A stretch of DNA of 64,000 bases from Trogon surrucura (GCA_020746105.1 CM036624.1:20978084-21042083), one strand, 5' to 3'. Shown: positions 25,240 through 38,560, numbered from the stretch's first letter. Made by a program: numbers and translations. Notes: generated from the sequence alone by a model not told the origin.

Positions 25240-28165
25240 TTGAATAAATTTTAATCCAAATATTTAATATACTTAAATAGTATCTTTATTTGCTCAAAGA
25301 ATGTTTTATCTCAAATTTTAGGGAACCTATTTAGCCCTCAAGAAACTAATTTCCTGTTTCTCAAAGTATACCAGCTGAAATGAATGCAAATAGGAAGTCG
25401 TCTCGGAATAAGAGAAGGTTTACCTTCATGTGGCCAGAGCAACAAGTACTTTATGCTCCAATAGAATTTTTACATCAACAAAGTGGGTAGCTGACTTATC
25501 TGGCATCTCATCAGCTGCTGTGCTGAATTCCTGGAGCCTGTGGTTTTAAGAGATGAGCACACACTAACTAAACAAAACTAAAAAATTTTCTTAGTATTTC
25601 AACAGAGGAGGTCTGGGACAGTTGTAGGACTAATATACAATACAGGTTCTACAGGTAAACCACATAAACTTTATTCCAGAACTTGTTCAAATTGGTAATA
25701 ATCTTTCCATTGACTTGGATGGACTTTGGACGGAGCTCAGAATGGATATTTTTGTTTAAACAAACAAGAAGCATATGGTAGACAGCTGATTCTCTTTCTG
25801 TTGTTTGCACAGTTAACAGCTTCTTTAGAATCACTGCATTTGTTACTGAAGTATATAGATTAGGGATGAAATTAAATAGTCTTCAATTTTTTACACAAAT
25901 TTGTTCAGTTCTTGGAGGCAAACTGAGTAAATTAATCCTTGAGATTGGTGACTGCAATATCTTAATTCAGAATATTCATCCTTCCACATGTAAGCTGCTT
26001 TCCTGAGACCAGGGCATTCTGTTTTCATTAGTAAATTCAACTACTGAATTATTAGAAGCATTTAGAAACAACTGTTGAAAATTCAAAAATCTGAATGATT
26101 ATTAAGTGTTATTTAGCAAATATTTACTTAGCTCCAACCAGTACAATTCTCTTTTTTTTTTCATGTAGCTTGCTGCAGGTGCAATATATCTCTTTTTCTT
26201 GTATCTACAAAGCATTAAAGATTTTTCTCTATGAAGAATACTTATTTCTTATTCTTTTCTTGCCTATGGCTGCTATTGCAATATGGCATTGGTCGCTGAT
26301 TGTCTTCTTCTAAAATATGTTCTCATTTGCTCAAATATTTCTGTGTCTACCAGAATATTTAATAGCACAACATGTCTCCAGTGATAGTGGCTGTAGGCTA
26401 GTGCATGTTGCAGGGTGACCGAACGTTTTACTAGGTGGATGTTTTTCTACACAGAGAAGGCAGCAGCTGTTCTCTTCCTTCAACGTGGTACAGCATATTA
26501 ACCATGCCAGCATTAAACTGAGGCCTGCTCTTACCCATTTTCATTCACTGTTTGTCCCCATTTTGCATTTACGCTGCTGGGAGCTTTTTGTTTTGTTTCT
26601 AGAACCACTTCATACCTAGTCAGCTTTGCTTTCTTTTCTCTTCTTCTTTGTTGATGTTTTTCATGCATTTTTTTTCTTGATCATTTTTTTATTCTCCATT
26701 TCAGTAGGTCAATGCCATCGAGAAAGACACTGTACCTTTTGTCTGACTGTACATGTCATGCTGGCTAAACCTATTGTCTATTTAACTTCTGCATTTTCAG
26801 TTTCTCTTGGCAAGCTCTGTTCTTTCTCGTCCTAAACACTCCTGTCTTCCTTCCTCCTCTCTTCCAGCCTCTGAGGCATGGTGCATTTCTGGCTGCATAC
26901 TTCCTACTGTGTGCACAGGCAGCTGAGCTCTGCTTTTGCCACAGCTTGCAGCACCACGTGCCTCGCCTTTTGTGATCTCTTCAGACAACTGAGCACTCTT
27001 TGATGTGTTGGAGGGGAGGTAGTTTTACGCAAATTCTTTTAAACACACAATCTTCCTTACTCTCCTCCATCATTGCTATTTATCATGTTGCTGACACATG
27101 GATGGAAGCATTTTCCTTTTATGTTAAGCCTGGGCTATGCAAAGACACTGGAAGGCAATATATACACCGCTGCAGCTTATGACAACAGCAAGGTACTTTC
27201 ACAAGACATTACCACTGTTAAATAAAGCCGAGTAGCGATGAGGATGAATAAAGTGAAAGAGGCTGTAGCAGCTGAACATTTTGATAAGGAGAAAGATAAC
27301 ATGGGAATTTTGTCTTGCAAGTTAATAAGGTAAAATTTGTATAGCTGTAATACCTGAGGCCACATTTGAGATAGGACACTGTGGTACATTACTTTCTAAC
27401 ATATACACTTACCAGCTTATAGAAAGTCTTTGCTTCGTCTTTGCCTTGTCAAAGTCATCTGTGATATACAACAAAAAGATTTTAGACAGGAATAATGCAT
27501 AGGGAGTTGAGGACAACTGTGCCAAATAGTAAAGCTAAAGCATCTATCTGCTTATAGTGTGGTTATATTTTCCATATGGCTTCAGCATTGATATGTATGT
27601 GAGCATGATGATTTGTGCTGAGATTGCTTCAGTCTGAGACAAGATGAGGGGTCCAGACTGGCAGCAGAAAAATAAATGTATATAAACTGGGTTTCTAGCT
27701 TTCAATTTGTTTGTAATATGTTAATGGTGGAATTCAGCGAATTGTGAGTAAAAAGGAAGATGCCTACCCATAGTCTCTTCTCTACAGCCACAGTTAACAT
27801 TTGCATCTCTGAAGTGTCCACCTCTGGCTTAGACCTGTAATTATTTTTTTTATACTTCCCAAAGCTGAAATGTGAGTGCTAATTTAAATACTATTGCTTT
27901 GCTTTCTTCTTAAAATTACATCCACTTAAAGATTTGGGATTTGACTGTTGAGAATCTGCTATATCAGGCAGTGCATAATTTTAAGGATGTATGTTTTGCC
28001 TTTCATGAAGAGAAACAAGTTATCAAATTTACTGGAATGTAGATAATTTGAAGAGATGGGAGGTGTGTGTGTATATTTCTGTCCCTCCTATCCATATCAA
28101 TTTATTGGAGCTATAAATACTCAGTTAAAAACCTTGAATATAACTTGTCTGTATTTATGATAGAA
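25240..28165. other. Noncoding DNA, nothing recognised
   Basis: AT-rich with pyrimidine-rich patches (26590-26700). Frames are short and overlap on both strands without domain or splice support. Confidence 0.55.
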
Positions 28166-28170
28166 GGTAA

Positions 28171-28505
28171 TACAAAGACAAGCGGAGAAGGCAAAGTGCT
28201 CATAGCCAGGTAGAAGTCAAAACAAAACTGTCCAGCAAAATGAGGCAGCTCCTACAGCTCATCAGCAAGCTTGACCCTAGGCAGCCCGAGAGGCAAGTTC
28301 GGCAGATGCAGCTAACAGGCTGCTGGAGATGTGACTGAGAGGTCTCGGGGGACGCCTCTGCCATGGCTCCTACAAGGCATTTGCTAGAGTATGGGTCCTG
28401 CAGCTGCCAGACGGGCTGCCTAAGGATACATGGACATTGGGCTTTGGTGGTAGAGCAATTATAAAACAAAGGTGGAACCACCGGTTCCTGTAAGAATCCG
28501 TACAA
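28171..28505. other. GC-richer island of unknown origin
   Basis: About 330 bp with clearly higher GC and several CpGs inside AT-rich DNA. A plus frame is open from 28171 to 28338 and reads, after an ATG at 28240, MRQLLQLISKLDPRQPER..., ending at a TGA (28336-28338). A 101-codon minus frame (28200-28505) overlaps it. The plus translation has exon-like composition, but I cannot match it to a family. It may be a decayed retrocopy, an unknown repeat or an exon. Confidence 0.3.
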
Positions 28506-29074
28506 ACAGCTGATGTAGCTTTATAATGCTATACAAAATTAGAAACTATATTGTCTCCATGCAGTGTCCCTGTTACTGATATGTTCAGTGCCTCATCATC
28601 AGTGTATCGTCATCAGTTTTATTTGGTCATTTCACCTTTTTTTTTTGTCTTCTATCAGAGTGATTTGGGTCTGAATTCCAAGGTATACTTTTGTGTACAT
28701 TTAATCATTTTTTAACATATTTCTAAATATGATTTAAAATGCAATTATGGGAATTTACCAGCAAATGGAGCCTCTCTAAGTGAAGGTAGTGGTTGTCCTG
28801 TGTGTGTTTTACTACAAGTTTTTATTCAGAGAGAATCTGAGAGTTTGAAGAAAGGAAAAAGAGAGTTCAGCTTAAAATGTAGAAATAAATGGCAAGTCAT
28901 TGATATGTTCCGGTGACTTAGGAGAGTTGTATCTTCCCAAAACCTTTATTTTCTGAGATTCTTATTTAAAACTTGACAACAATGTTGGTCTCCTGCTCCA
29001 ACTCCTGCCTACCACAGTGATCACTATCATCTTGTCACCTTCTGTACCTCTCCATCTGTCTATATTCCTCTGTT

Positions 29075-29215
29075 GTCTTGCAGATGGTGAGCTGTCCAGG
29101 GCAGGAGCCCTGTTTTTGTTCTTTGCTTACACAGCATCTCATGTATAGCACTTGGCACAGTGGAGTCCTGGTCAATGACAAAAACTGTGAAGTTTTATGA
29201 TGATAAAGCAAGTAT
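29075..29215 (+). repeat. Ancient amniote repeat 3' end (L2/MIR-like)
   Basis: The order 'gagctgtccagggcaggagccctgtttttgttc', 'acacagcatctcatgtatagcacttggcacagtggagtcctggtcaatgac' matches the old amniote repeat tail 'aagctctttggggcagggac...gtacagcacctagcacaatggggtcctggtccatgac'. It is diverged and carries no coding part. The exact family is uncertain. Confidence 0.6.
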
Positions 29216-29219
29216 TATT

Positions 29220-30265
29220 GTCAACCTCATATCTGCTAGAAAGTTTAGTTATGTAAATAACTAGTTTCCCCATGAGTTTTATCAAATATTTTATGTTGTT
29301 AAATTATTTATGATAAACACGTTGTCTTACTTACTACTCAGCATAAATTTTATGCTAGATAATTTTAGCAAGGAAAGAAAATATTTATGAAGAGAAACTG
29401 GAGTCAGAAATAGAAGTGGTAAATTAATGAAAATACCCTGATAATGGCATCAGTCCAGATCTGAGAGGTCATATGATGTTGTAAGGATGATGCTGCATCT
29501 GGATGTATTATGCCCTGGATTTGGCCACCTTTGTGATTCATGGTACAGCTTGGGAATAGTGGACGACAAGGGTGTTCTGAAAAGATTTTAAGGGAAAATT
29601 ACTCTGAAGTAGAGTAACCGGTAAGGAACAGGAACACAGTAGTACTGCTGAGAGGTGTTAATACCATTTCATGTTTCACTGGAGACTCTAAGAGCAAGGT
29701 GGAAGGAATCAGGGGCATTTGGGAAGTAATAACAATGAATAACCTTTAAAGAATTGCTACAAAATAGAGGTAGCAAGAGCAGACAGAAGAGTCCATGGCC
29801 CTGAAGCAAGAGGCCGTTCATAGCAAGGTGTGCCATTTTTGACTGCAGAAAACTACAGACTTGCCTCAGGGAGGGGTCCCTTATGGGACAGGAAAAGGTT
29901 GTCACAAGTTCTTTCTATACTGTAAATATCATATGTCAACCCCATATTGGGTCTGTCCTCTGCTAGTTTGTGTAGACTAAAATGTCAACAACACACTTCC
30001 GCTCAGTTTTATGTCACTTTCACAAAAACAAGTATTTGTGATAGCTAGATTGGTCGGAAAAAATGAATTATAAATGTTTGGCTAAAAGTGATCCAGGAGA
30101 TTATGGCCCTAACTGTGGCCCCAGAATCTAGTTTTTAATGAAAATATAATTTTATTTCAGCGTTATGGAAATACAAGAAACTTCTGTATTTTGCAGAAAA
30201 GATTTGTGACACAAATTGTATACTCATTTTTATATTGTAATGTTTTTGGTATTATTATTTCTTCC
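29220..30265. other. AT-rich noncoding DNA
   Basis: No gene or repeat recognised. The 78-codon minus frame at 29669-29905 lacks support. The end is pyrimidine-rich, leading into the candidate exon at 30271. Confidence 0.55.
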
Positions 30266-30270
30266 TGCAG

Positions 30271-30347
30271 TGATGGAGAAAAAGAAAGAGGTATCGACCA
30301 CATAGAAAACATAGATAATGTATTTGCACAAATCATGAAAATTTTCA
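30271..30347 (+). other. Candidate 77-nt coding exon (unproven)
   Basis: A strong acceptor-like tract ('attattatttcttcctgcag', ending 30270) is followed by 77 bases and then a donor-like GTAAGC at 30348. Only one frame is open. It gives DGEKERGIDHIENIDN then VFAQIMKIF, an amphipathic, charged composition unlike the Phe/Leu/Cys-rich translation around it. One base completes a codon at each end. I do not recognise the protein and see no partner exon. It could be an exon of a gene spanning this window, or chance. Confidence 0.27.
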
Positions 30348-30349
30348 GT

Positions 30350-31884
30350 AAGCAGGTTACCTTAAAAATCCTGTCAGTATGGACACGTAGCTAAGCTTTG
30401 CTGTTTCATTCTATCCAGCCCCAAAGCCCCGTATCCTACTGGACTATGAAAAGTGGTCTTTCTTTTATTATTCTAGATTCTTGCATGAGTTTTCTGTTTG
30501 TTTACTCTGACAACAATTATAATGAAATAAGAGGTTGTAGCATTCATTGTGGTCATGAAGGCTTTCAGTTCAGATGGTTGTTGTCCAAAAGGCATCATCA
30601 TCCTCAGTGTTTGTAGAAATACAGCAGCTGTTCCATATAGCCTTGCTCCTGGGATGTGGCAAACTTCGGAAAATTGATGCCCTCATGGCATTGTCCTCCC
30701 ATGCTTTACAAATCTGGCTGGAGCCTTATGCTTTAGTATATTTGTTTTTCTGTGTGCTTGTTGTTCTGTCCTCTCTTCTCTGTTCGTTTTCACAACTACC
30801 AGAGAAAACACAAAAATATGAGTTACACTGGCAGATACAAAGAAAAAATTGGATAATAGACTAGATATTGCTATATTTCAGTTATGAAACTCGAGTTAAA
30901 GATGGCAAATAGGTGGAGAACTCTTAGGGATGCTATACAAGACATTTGCAGAGCTCTTAGGCTTTTGTCAAATGCAAAACCCAAGACTTACACTGATGAA
31001 AAGTGTTCCTCAGTATGTATAACATATACTGCAAAAGGTTTGAAAAGAAACCTGGCAAACCCAAAAGCTGCTCACCACAGAGATAAACATAAAGCAGAAA
31101 CAAATGTTCTTATTGTAGCAAAAAACTGGTCAAAAAAGATGGAAAAACTTCAACACGGTTCTGTTCAGAGAAAATCTGAAAGCTTCTAAGGCAGCTTGAA
31201 AACAGTCTCTGGCTGTAAAATTAGTGGTGTTATACCATTCTGTAGTGAAGACAGTTAAATGCTGTCAAACTGAATGAAAGGAAAAGAAATCTTCTCTGTC
31301 ACTGATACAAACATTTCAACAGTTGAATACACTTTCTGCCTAAAGCTCTAGATGAAGTTCTGCTGTTCCCCACATAGGAGCAGCACTAACACCCACAGCA
31401 GTTTCTTAAAGCAGTCGTGCAGCTGTGTCAAGGTGATATATCAGGCCACTCCTGAGACATTCAAATGCAGAAGTCAATGCCTTACCTAACAGAAGGAATA
31501 AAAATAATAAAGTTACGTTTGTTTGACAGTTTATGGGTTAAAAAGGAAATTTCTAAAGAATTCAAAGACACAGGTAAAACATCTGCCTCTGGAAAGAAGC
31601 AAAAAAGACCACCTGTGATGTGTTAGTCATAAAAATATCTTTTTCTTTAGCTACTGGACAAAATTTTTTTCCTGTGCAGTGCCAGACATGCTGTCAAGTT
31701 TTCAGATTAGCTTTTGATCTGGTGAGGCACAGTCCAGATTACTTTTTGCAATCAAATATGCCTTAAAGTGAGTGCAATGGACACACTACAGCTTTATGCG
31801 ATTTGTTTCAGGGGGGTTCTGCACAAATTGCACTATCAAGATAGATATAGTGAATAGCGAATATATAGTCAATAGTGAGTACTA
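30350..31884. other. Noncoding DNA before the microsatellite
   Basis: A Lys/Arg-rich 101-codon plus frame (30884-31189) has no recognised domain. A short AT-rich near-repeat of 'atagtgaata/atagtcaata' words (about 31845-31880) directly precedes the microsatellite. Confidence 0.5.
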
Positions 31885-31956
31885 TTCCCTTTCCCTTTCC
31901 CTTTCCCTTTCCCTTTCCCTTTCCCTTTCCCTTTCCCTTTCCCTTTCCCTTTCCCT
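31885..31956. repeat. Perfect (TTCCCT)12 microsatellite
   Basis: Twelve uninterrupted copies of TTCCCT, 72 bp. The minus strand is (AGGGAA)12, that is, runs of GGG spaced by AAA. It is therefore a G-quadruplex-capable polypurine mirror repeat. The Ser-Leu and Phe-Pro repeats predicted in overlapping frames come from this array and are not proteins. Confidence 0.98.
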
Positions 31957-31959
31957 GTT

Positions 31960-34900
31960 CTTATTTCCCAATAAGTGGTAGCAAAAATCTTGACCAAGAT
32001 GAAATCACAGGAATTTTCACTGTCCGAAATGGTAGGCACCATGTCACTATGTCACTCTCATCATGAATACCTTCTGTGCTGTAGCAGCTGCATGAGGCCT
32101 TTAGAGACAGCAGAAAAGCAGGAGACAGGAGAGTTTCCCACTCTCAGACCTGCATATCAAAGGCCACAAATTTGCTCCCCTGCAGTCTGCTCATTGCTAG
32201 TGACAAATTCTTGGTTTGCACAGATGGTTTGTGGCCTGGACACTTGAGAACATGGAGTACATGACTGATTGCTTTAGTCCTGTTGTCAAGTTCTTGATCT
32301 GCCCTCAGCACAGCGAAGCAGTAGGTCTGTTCCAGCCTTGCTCCTGTGAAAAGCATATGAAGTTAAAATTGGGAGATGACAATGCAGTATTGAAATCTCC
32401 CAACAAATTCTGCTGCTTTGGTAAGATGCTATTTTTTTTGAAAGCTACCTTTCAAATCTTTTTACACATCTGGAATATTTGGAATACGCTTTGAAAAAAC
32501 CTGCCAAAAGCCAGTTCCTTTGGTCATTTAATGTACAGTGAGTAGCACAGAGAGAGAGAACAGCAAAACTTGATAAGAATGTGTGGAAGGCAAGTTTTCA
32601 CTTTGTGGAGTTGCTGTCCTCTGTGTTGGGAACTGCAGCCAGTGACAGTGTCTTTGTCCCCCCCGCCCTGGACCCAAAAGCAGAAGTGGCACTGTACTGC
32701 AGAAGTGGCAGATCAAAGCAACTGCTATGAGTACAGATGTGTGACATCTGGAGCTAGCAGTGTGCTGTGGACATTTCCCTAATTTCTCAGAGAGTCCATT
32801 TTGCTGACCCTTCATATGCAGAAGCAAAGAAAACTCCATGATGATATTTAAGCTATAAGGAATCACTGGACTTCAGCCATAAACACTAATAGAGCAAAGG
32901 GGATTTTAAATATTAGTCTACAGAGGTATCTTGGTTCTAGGTCTCAGGTCAGACTGCTCGGAAATTTATTTGCTGATGCACAGGAATCTCAGTTGTCACA
33001 GGAGGCTACTGAAGCATTCCTAGGCTATATATTTTTATTTTAGGGCTTGTATTTTTGCCCTTTAAATGACAAAAATAGAAAAGGTATTACACTCATGCTT
33101 CAGTTTTTGCATCAATGAATTGCATAAGTCCCAAGAAAGACGCATAACTATTTTGTATCTGAGAATATTTCTTTGGAAGTTGTGTTATGATTACTGTAAA
33201 TGGTCTATACAATTGCTTGCTTGTTTAGGAACTACTCACAAATTTTCAGTCACAGAAACTGGTAACAATGGCAACAATCTGATAATTATGTTTATTTCTG
33301 TGCTAAACCTACCTATCGCTATTTTTCAGAATCATTCCCAAAGTATCTCAATAGTTGGAGGCAGAGATCTGGAGAAGACAATGTTCCTTTGGAACTAAAG
33401 GAATAGGTTCTGTTTAGGATCTCTCCTAACACAAAGAAGATGACCTATGGTCTAGAGTTCTTTTGGTCTTACCAGTTTTATCTATCCTTCAAATTAAGGA
33501 TGCTAGCTTTTGTTAGATTTGTGGAAGTCCTCAGCTGCATGTGGAGGTACCTTTTTTTTTTTTTTCCTTGACTCCTCTGCCAAATAGTGCCAAAGGGATA
33601 CATCCATCACTAAGCACTAAAATATTTCTGGATGATCATCAGGTAAAAGATTTGAAGAAGCCTGTGAATGTATTGAAGGTCAGAGCTTAAGCATGTGTGC
33701 AACCTGACTGTTAATCTGAAGTTATATTAATCAAGTGGTAACAAACAACACTGTGCCAGATTTATAAAGGAAGGGAGGAATATGCATAGCCGCTTCTCCC
33801 CATTGTGAAGGAACAGTTCAGTTATTAAAGCAACACATTTAGCCATTGATAATCTCATACTTCAACTTTTGGAAGATGCATTGCTATTCTTGCATTATAT
33901 GAGGAAGCAGTATTTTCATCAGGTCCCAAATTGACGGTCAAATGAATTAGGTTCAAGTGAATGTTCAAATAGTTATACAAAGCTCCCAAGTGGACGTTAA
34001 AGGAATAAGGTCATCCATCATTAAAGCATTTGCATTAGAAAAACAGAAAAATGGTCGTTGTTTGGGGCCTCTCTTGCATAGCTAGTATTCTGGGTCTTTA
34101 TCTAGGTAGGCTGATTTATTCAACAGGTAAATTCACAACTAGTTGCTGGCTGTGAGCCACTAATAATGGATTACCTGTGCAGTAGGCCTCAAAGAGAAAA
34201 AGAAGATAAATTTTTATTATGAAAGCAATTTTGGCTCTGCTGTGAATATGTATTTTATGATCTTTTGTTCCATGCTAGAGCAGAATCCTTTCTCAGCTGA
34301 AGGCTGTAGTAATGAAGACATGCTAGGCAAGTAGCACTGCTATGGTTTTTTTTTCCCCCCTTAATATGACATCATCTCTGTGGATGCTGAGGGCCAAATG
34401 ACTCTGAACTCAAGATCTGAAGAATTCATTTTACTGTGTAGGAGGCAATTAATCTGTTAAAAATGGGTGGAATTGATCCCATTGATGCTACATGGATTCC
34501 TTGAATAAATCTGTTCACACACTTTTCTCCTTCTTCTCTGCCTCTCATGAAAATTCAACATAAAAGCTACCAAGTACAGCCTATTCACATGTCACCAAAT
34601 CAACAAATCAGGAAAACAGAAAATGTATAAGTTACTTCCAATTTACTAGTCCTTAGTGATTCCTTTCATGCTGAAACTCTGCATACAATGCAAAATAGTT
34701 TGGGGTTTTTTTATATGTAATTACTTATGAACTTCTTTTGAAAAACAAGGCAGCCTCCACAATATATCGCTTTTTTTTTTTCTTGAAGTTGGCCAGTGCT
34801 CCAACTTCACCTTCAAAATGGTTTCGCATTCATCCTGAAAGTGATGGTGTGATTAAATTTCCAAAATATTTTTTTTTCTGTTTCTGACAACTGTTAATGA

Positions 34901-37900
34901 GAAGCAACTATTAATGAGAAATATGAGTCCAAACTGGGACCACAGGCAACTATTCTCTCTCACTCTCTCACTGCTAGCTAAGGCAAAGCTATTTAATTGG
35001 TTCCTAAGCACCTAATTTTTATGAGTGGGGCTTAAGTACTGAAATATAGGAAAGCACGTTTCCTTGTGCTTGCCGTCAGCACAGTAGCATATAAATGTAG
35101 TTGGGAGAGAATCCTAGAAAGCTACCTACATTCTTCCTTCTCTGGAAAATGGAAGACATTAAACTGTAATCTCTGTTTTTATCAGAGAACAAAGGTTTTC
35201 GGGGGAAAGCACATTACTCATCGCTCATTACACTTAGTAGGAACTCCGCATAGGTATGATTGAAGAATGTATGACCTTTTTGTGGGGAGGGGGGGAGTTG
35301 TGAAAATTATGCTTAAGAACTGGGGAAATAGTAGTGCTGTGGTCTAACACCTAGTGATCCTTCTTAGGGAGTGGTGCCAGAAACAACACTGTTACTGTAT
35401 CCCTGTCATCTTTATCCCGTTCCCTGTAATACGGATACTACATATATGAAATTGTGAAACCTTTCTGTAAAGTAAAAAGAAAGCAGTGTTTTTCATTTTT
35501 CAAATACCTAACAACAAACAGTAACAAGAATATTAGACAATAACACTGTACATTTGATATTCAGGCAAGATTTATAATCTTTATGGGTTTATTCTGGTTG
35601 GTCTTTTACTCCCTCTTTGAATGAATGTTAAAATAAAAGGAAACAACACTTTTCAGATTAGTTTGTTGTCTTTAGGAAGCAACGTAATGTAAACCCAGTG
35701 GGTATTTCTCATTGCTTTTTCTTTCTGTATAACAACCTATCCTACAAGTAAACATTTTCCTTTCATAATTGTTTTTTTTAGTTTAGTCAGGAAAAACCGC
35801 CACCAACTTCTGATGGCCATTAAGACTCAATAAGCCTGCACTATTCTATAAAATAAGTGGGAACATAGTTCTTTGGGAAACTCCTATTTATATATTTTTA
35901 GGGATTTAATATGGATCACCTGGGATTGCTGGGGAATAGTACTTATTGCCCTGTGTACGGTCTGTCTTCTGCCTCTTGTCTTCTTTGATCACTACCTGCA
36001 ACCCTTCTAGAGGGACAGGTACATAAACCAAAGGTCAACCCAAATATTTAGGACTTGTCCAGCTGTCAGCAGCAGTGGCCATAGTGTTCTTGGCATTCTC
36101 CAGTGCTTTGGACACTTATTGGGCCCACAGGGTGCATCCATGTAAATAGTTAAGGGATGTTGCAGAATTCGTCTCAATATTTAGTTCTGTTGCTGTTGGT
36201 GAAGGTGCTGCTTGAAACTGTAGTTGAAGATATAAGAAGGGCAATATTAAGAGGGACAAGTGATGTGCTAGAACAATGTAGCCAGAAAAAACGTGCAAGC
36301 TGTCTGACGTACAGCTATCTTCCTTTTAAAATTAAACATAAAAACACCTGTGTTACGTAATACAGTTAACGTGGGGAATCTTCCAAAAGCCAAAAAATTG
36401 AAAGTGAAGGCTGACGTTCTGTCGTTAGCTTGACCTCTTGTATGTGCCTTTTTCACCACAGTGCAAATGAGGTATAAGTGTCATACTCCATTTCCAATGT
36501 TTTGCCTTTTGTCAGGTTCTGTCAGAACTCTACCATCAGTTTTTCTTGCTGAGGGAATGCAAGAAGAATAAGTGGTAGCAGACCTATATAGCAAACCTGA
36601 AACACATCTGTGAGAATTGAGCAGTGACACTTCGGCTTGACAATGGGAGTAAAGAGATCAGGGTGTAGCTTGGAGGTGAATAAGGAGAAATTATCCTGTC
36701 CATGCATTTCCTCCTTTGGAAGGATCTTCAGGAATTTTAAGGAGGAAGAAAGTGATTTGATGCCTACAAGGAGGATTTGGGCTCTTAAGTTCTTTAAAAC
36801 CACAATCATCGTTTTGTTAGGGGTTGGCCTGCCACGATAGGATCCTAAGCCATGGTTCAGGCTTGGTGGCATGACTGTAGCACAGATATGTCCAGTAACA
36901 ATAAACAGATTTGTAGGAGGCATTGTTGTAAAAAAAAAAACCCTCTTCATAAAGGAGATGGAACAAATGATAAAATCTAAAATATCAAACAAAGGGCAAA
37001 TTGTGATATTCTAATGGCATGAACAAACAAAAGAGACCAGAAATAAGAAATCTTAAATCAATGAGGCATTGTCCTTTCATAACATAAATTTTTTACCAAT
37101 TAAATGTTACTGACTTCCAGATAGTTACTTTAAACTTGCGTAATTTAAAAAATATAAAATATTGGGTTTCTTTCTCTTTAATTTCTGTTTTGGTGCTTTA
37201 GGGTTAATTTTTAAAATATATTTGATATGTTTTAGCTTTCACATCCTGCTTTGTTAATGATGGTCTTTATGGTGATGCTTGCATTTAAGGTTCCAAATTA
37301 GTGCTGTGTATACTGAAGTCAAATGGGAGATGTTTCCAGCTAACACTAGTGAGAGATGGTATCTAGATGTCCTCATCTATAGCAGTTGAAATGTAGAAGA
37401 GTTTATGACTTAAAATAAACCCTTATGCTAATGAATGAACTTCAGTACTCCAAGGTGCTAAATCTACTTGCCAAAAAAGGTGTCATAAAACTCTTCTTTT
37501 TCCAGCCAAAGAGAACTGATAGAACAACTGAAAATTAACCATCATAATTTAAAAGCACTTTATGCATACACACTACACATAAAAGTAACTGAATAAATCG
37601 TTTAAATTTTGTATCTGTTAAATGGCTGTGTATCTATGGCACAATTTTCTTTCTAAAAAGCACAAAGATCTCACAGCTTTTGGTGAAGTATTTTAGCTAC
37701 TGATTCTCTCTCTTATGTGTGTGTAGTTTAATCTCCCTCAAAGGTCTCGTTCTGTAAATTATTCTCTTCCTATGTGCTGTGTGCATACCGTGTCTGACCC
37801 ACCCCATGGAGGAAGAAAAGGTTTCCTCAAGCATCAGTATTTTCTTCAAAATGGTCATTTTGTATTTTATGCACCAAAAAAGACTGTAATACCTTCTCTA

Positions 37901-38560
37901 CAAATAAGGTAATTTTTTGTAATTTTCAAAGAGAAAGAAAAATAAATTCTGGGTGCCATCTGGTAGGATATACGAGCTGCAGGTAAGCCACTAATAATAC
38001 TTAATGCTCCCATAACATGCTGTGCTTTCAGCACTGTAGGCATCAAGTGATGAATTCTCAGAACATTTCCTGTGCTCAGGGTAAATGTTACTAATCTCTT
38101 TACGGAATCTTCTTGGTCTTGCTGAGAATAGTACCTGTGTGCTTGCCAGCCCCAGAACCCCTAAAATTAGGTTAATATTTCATTTTTTAAAGTTTGCTCT
38201 TTCTCTGTCCACCCCTTCTTTTTCCTGCCCTTTTCACCAGCTCAGGCTCTGCTTCTTTAGAGAACTCACAGTGAAAATAGCAGTCAAGCCAGTGGTTTAT
38301 TTTTTTTGAGCGATCTGGGTGAACACAAGGAAGTGGTAAGGTCCTGTCACGGTGTAAAGAAAGACAGCTTTCCTTTCGACTGTCCGGACATTGCCCCATA
38401 GAAAGAGTAAATCCTGTTCGGTGCAGTTGGTTATTGTGGTAAATATGCATACATATTTGCCAGGCTGGAATCCCTGCATGTAGCTAAGTTCATATTAGCT
38501 AAATGAGACAGGCAGCAGTAACTGTAATATATTGTTAGAATTAATGTTCTAGCCTGTGAC
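31960..38560. other. Noncoding DNA, no gene recognised
   Basis: Mostly unique AT-rich sequence. GC-richer patches at 31990-32420 and 32560-32780 hold overlapping frames on both strands without recognisable domains. A 12-bp direct repeat GCAGAAGTGGCA occurs at 32680-32691 and 32699-32710. A 156-codon minus frame at 36522-36992, opposed by a 67-codon plus frame, matches no family I can name. Long T tracts occur near 33551 and 34771. Confidence 0.55.

Noticed and set aside
28191..28212. 22 bases closely resembling mature miR-20b (one short indel difference)
   Set aside because: A miRNA gene needs a partner strand able to fold back on it; no complementary arm was found within about 80 bases either side.
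30884..31189. 101-codon Lys/Arg-rich plus frame
   Set aside because: No family resemblance, no exon borders; explained by A-rich composition.
31772..32066. Frames with long Ser-Leu or Phe-Pro repeats
   Set aside because: They are direct translations of the TTCCCT microsatellite.
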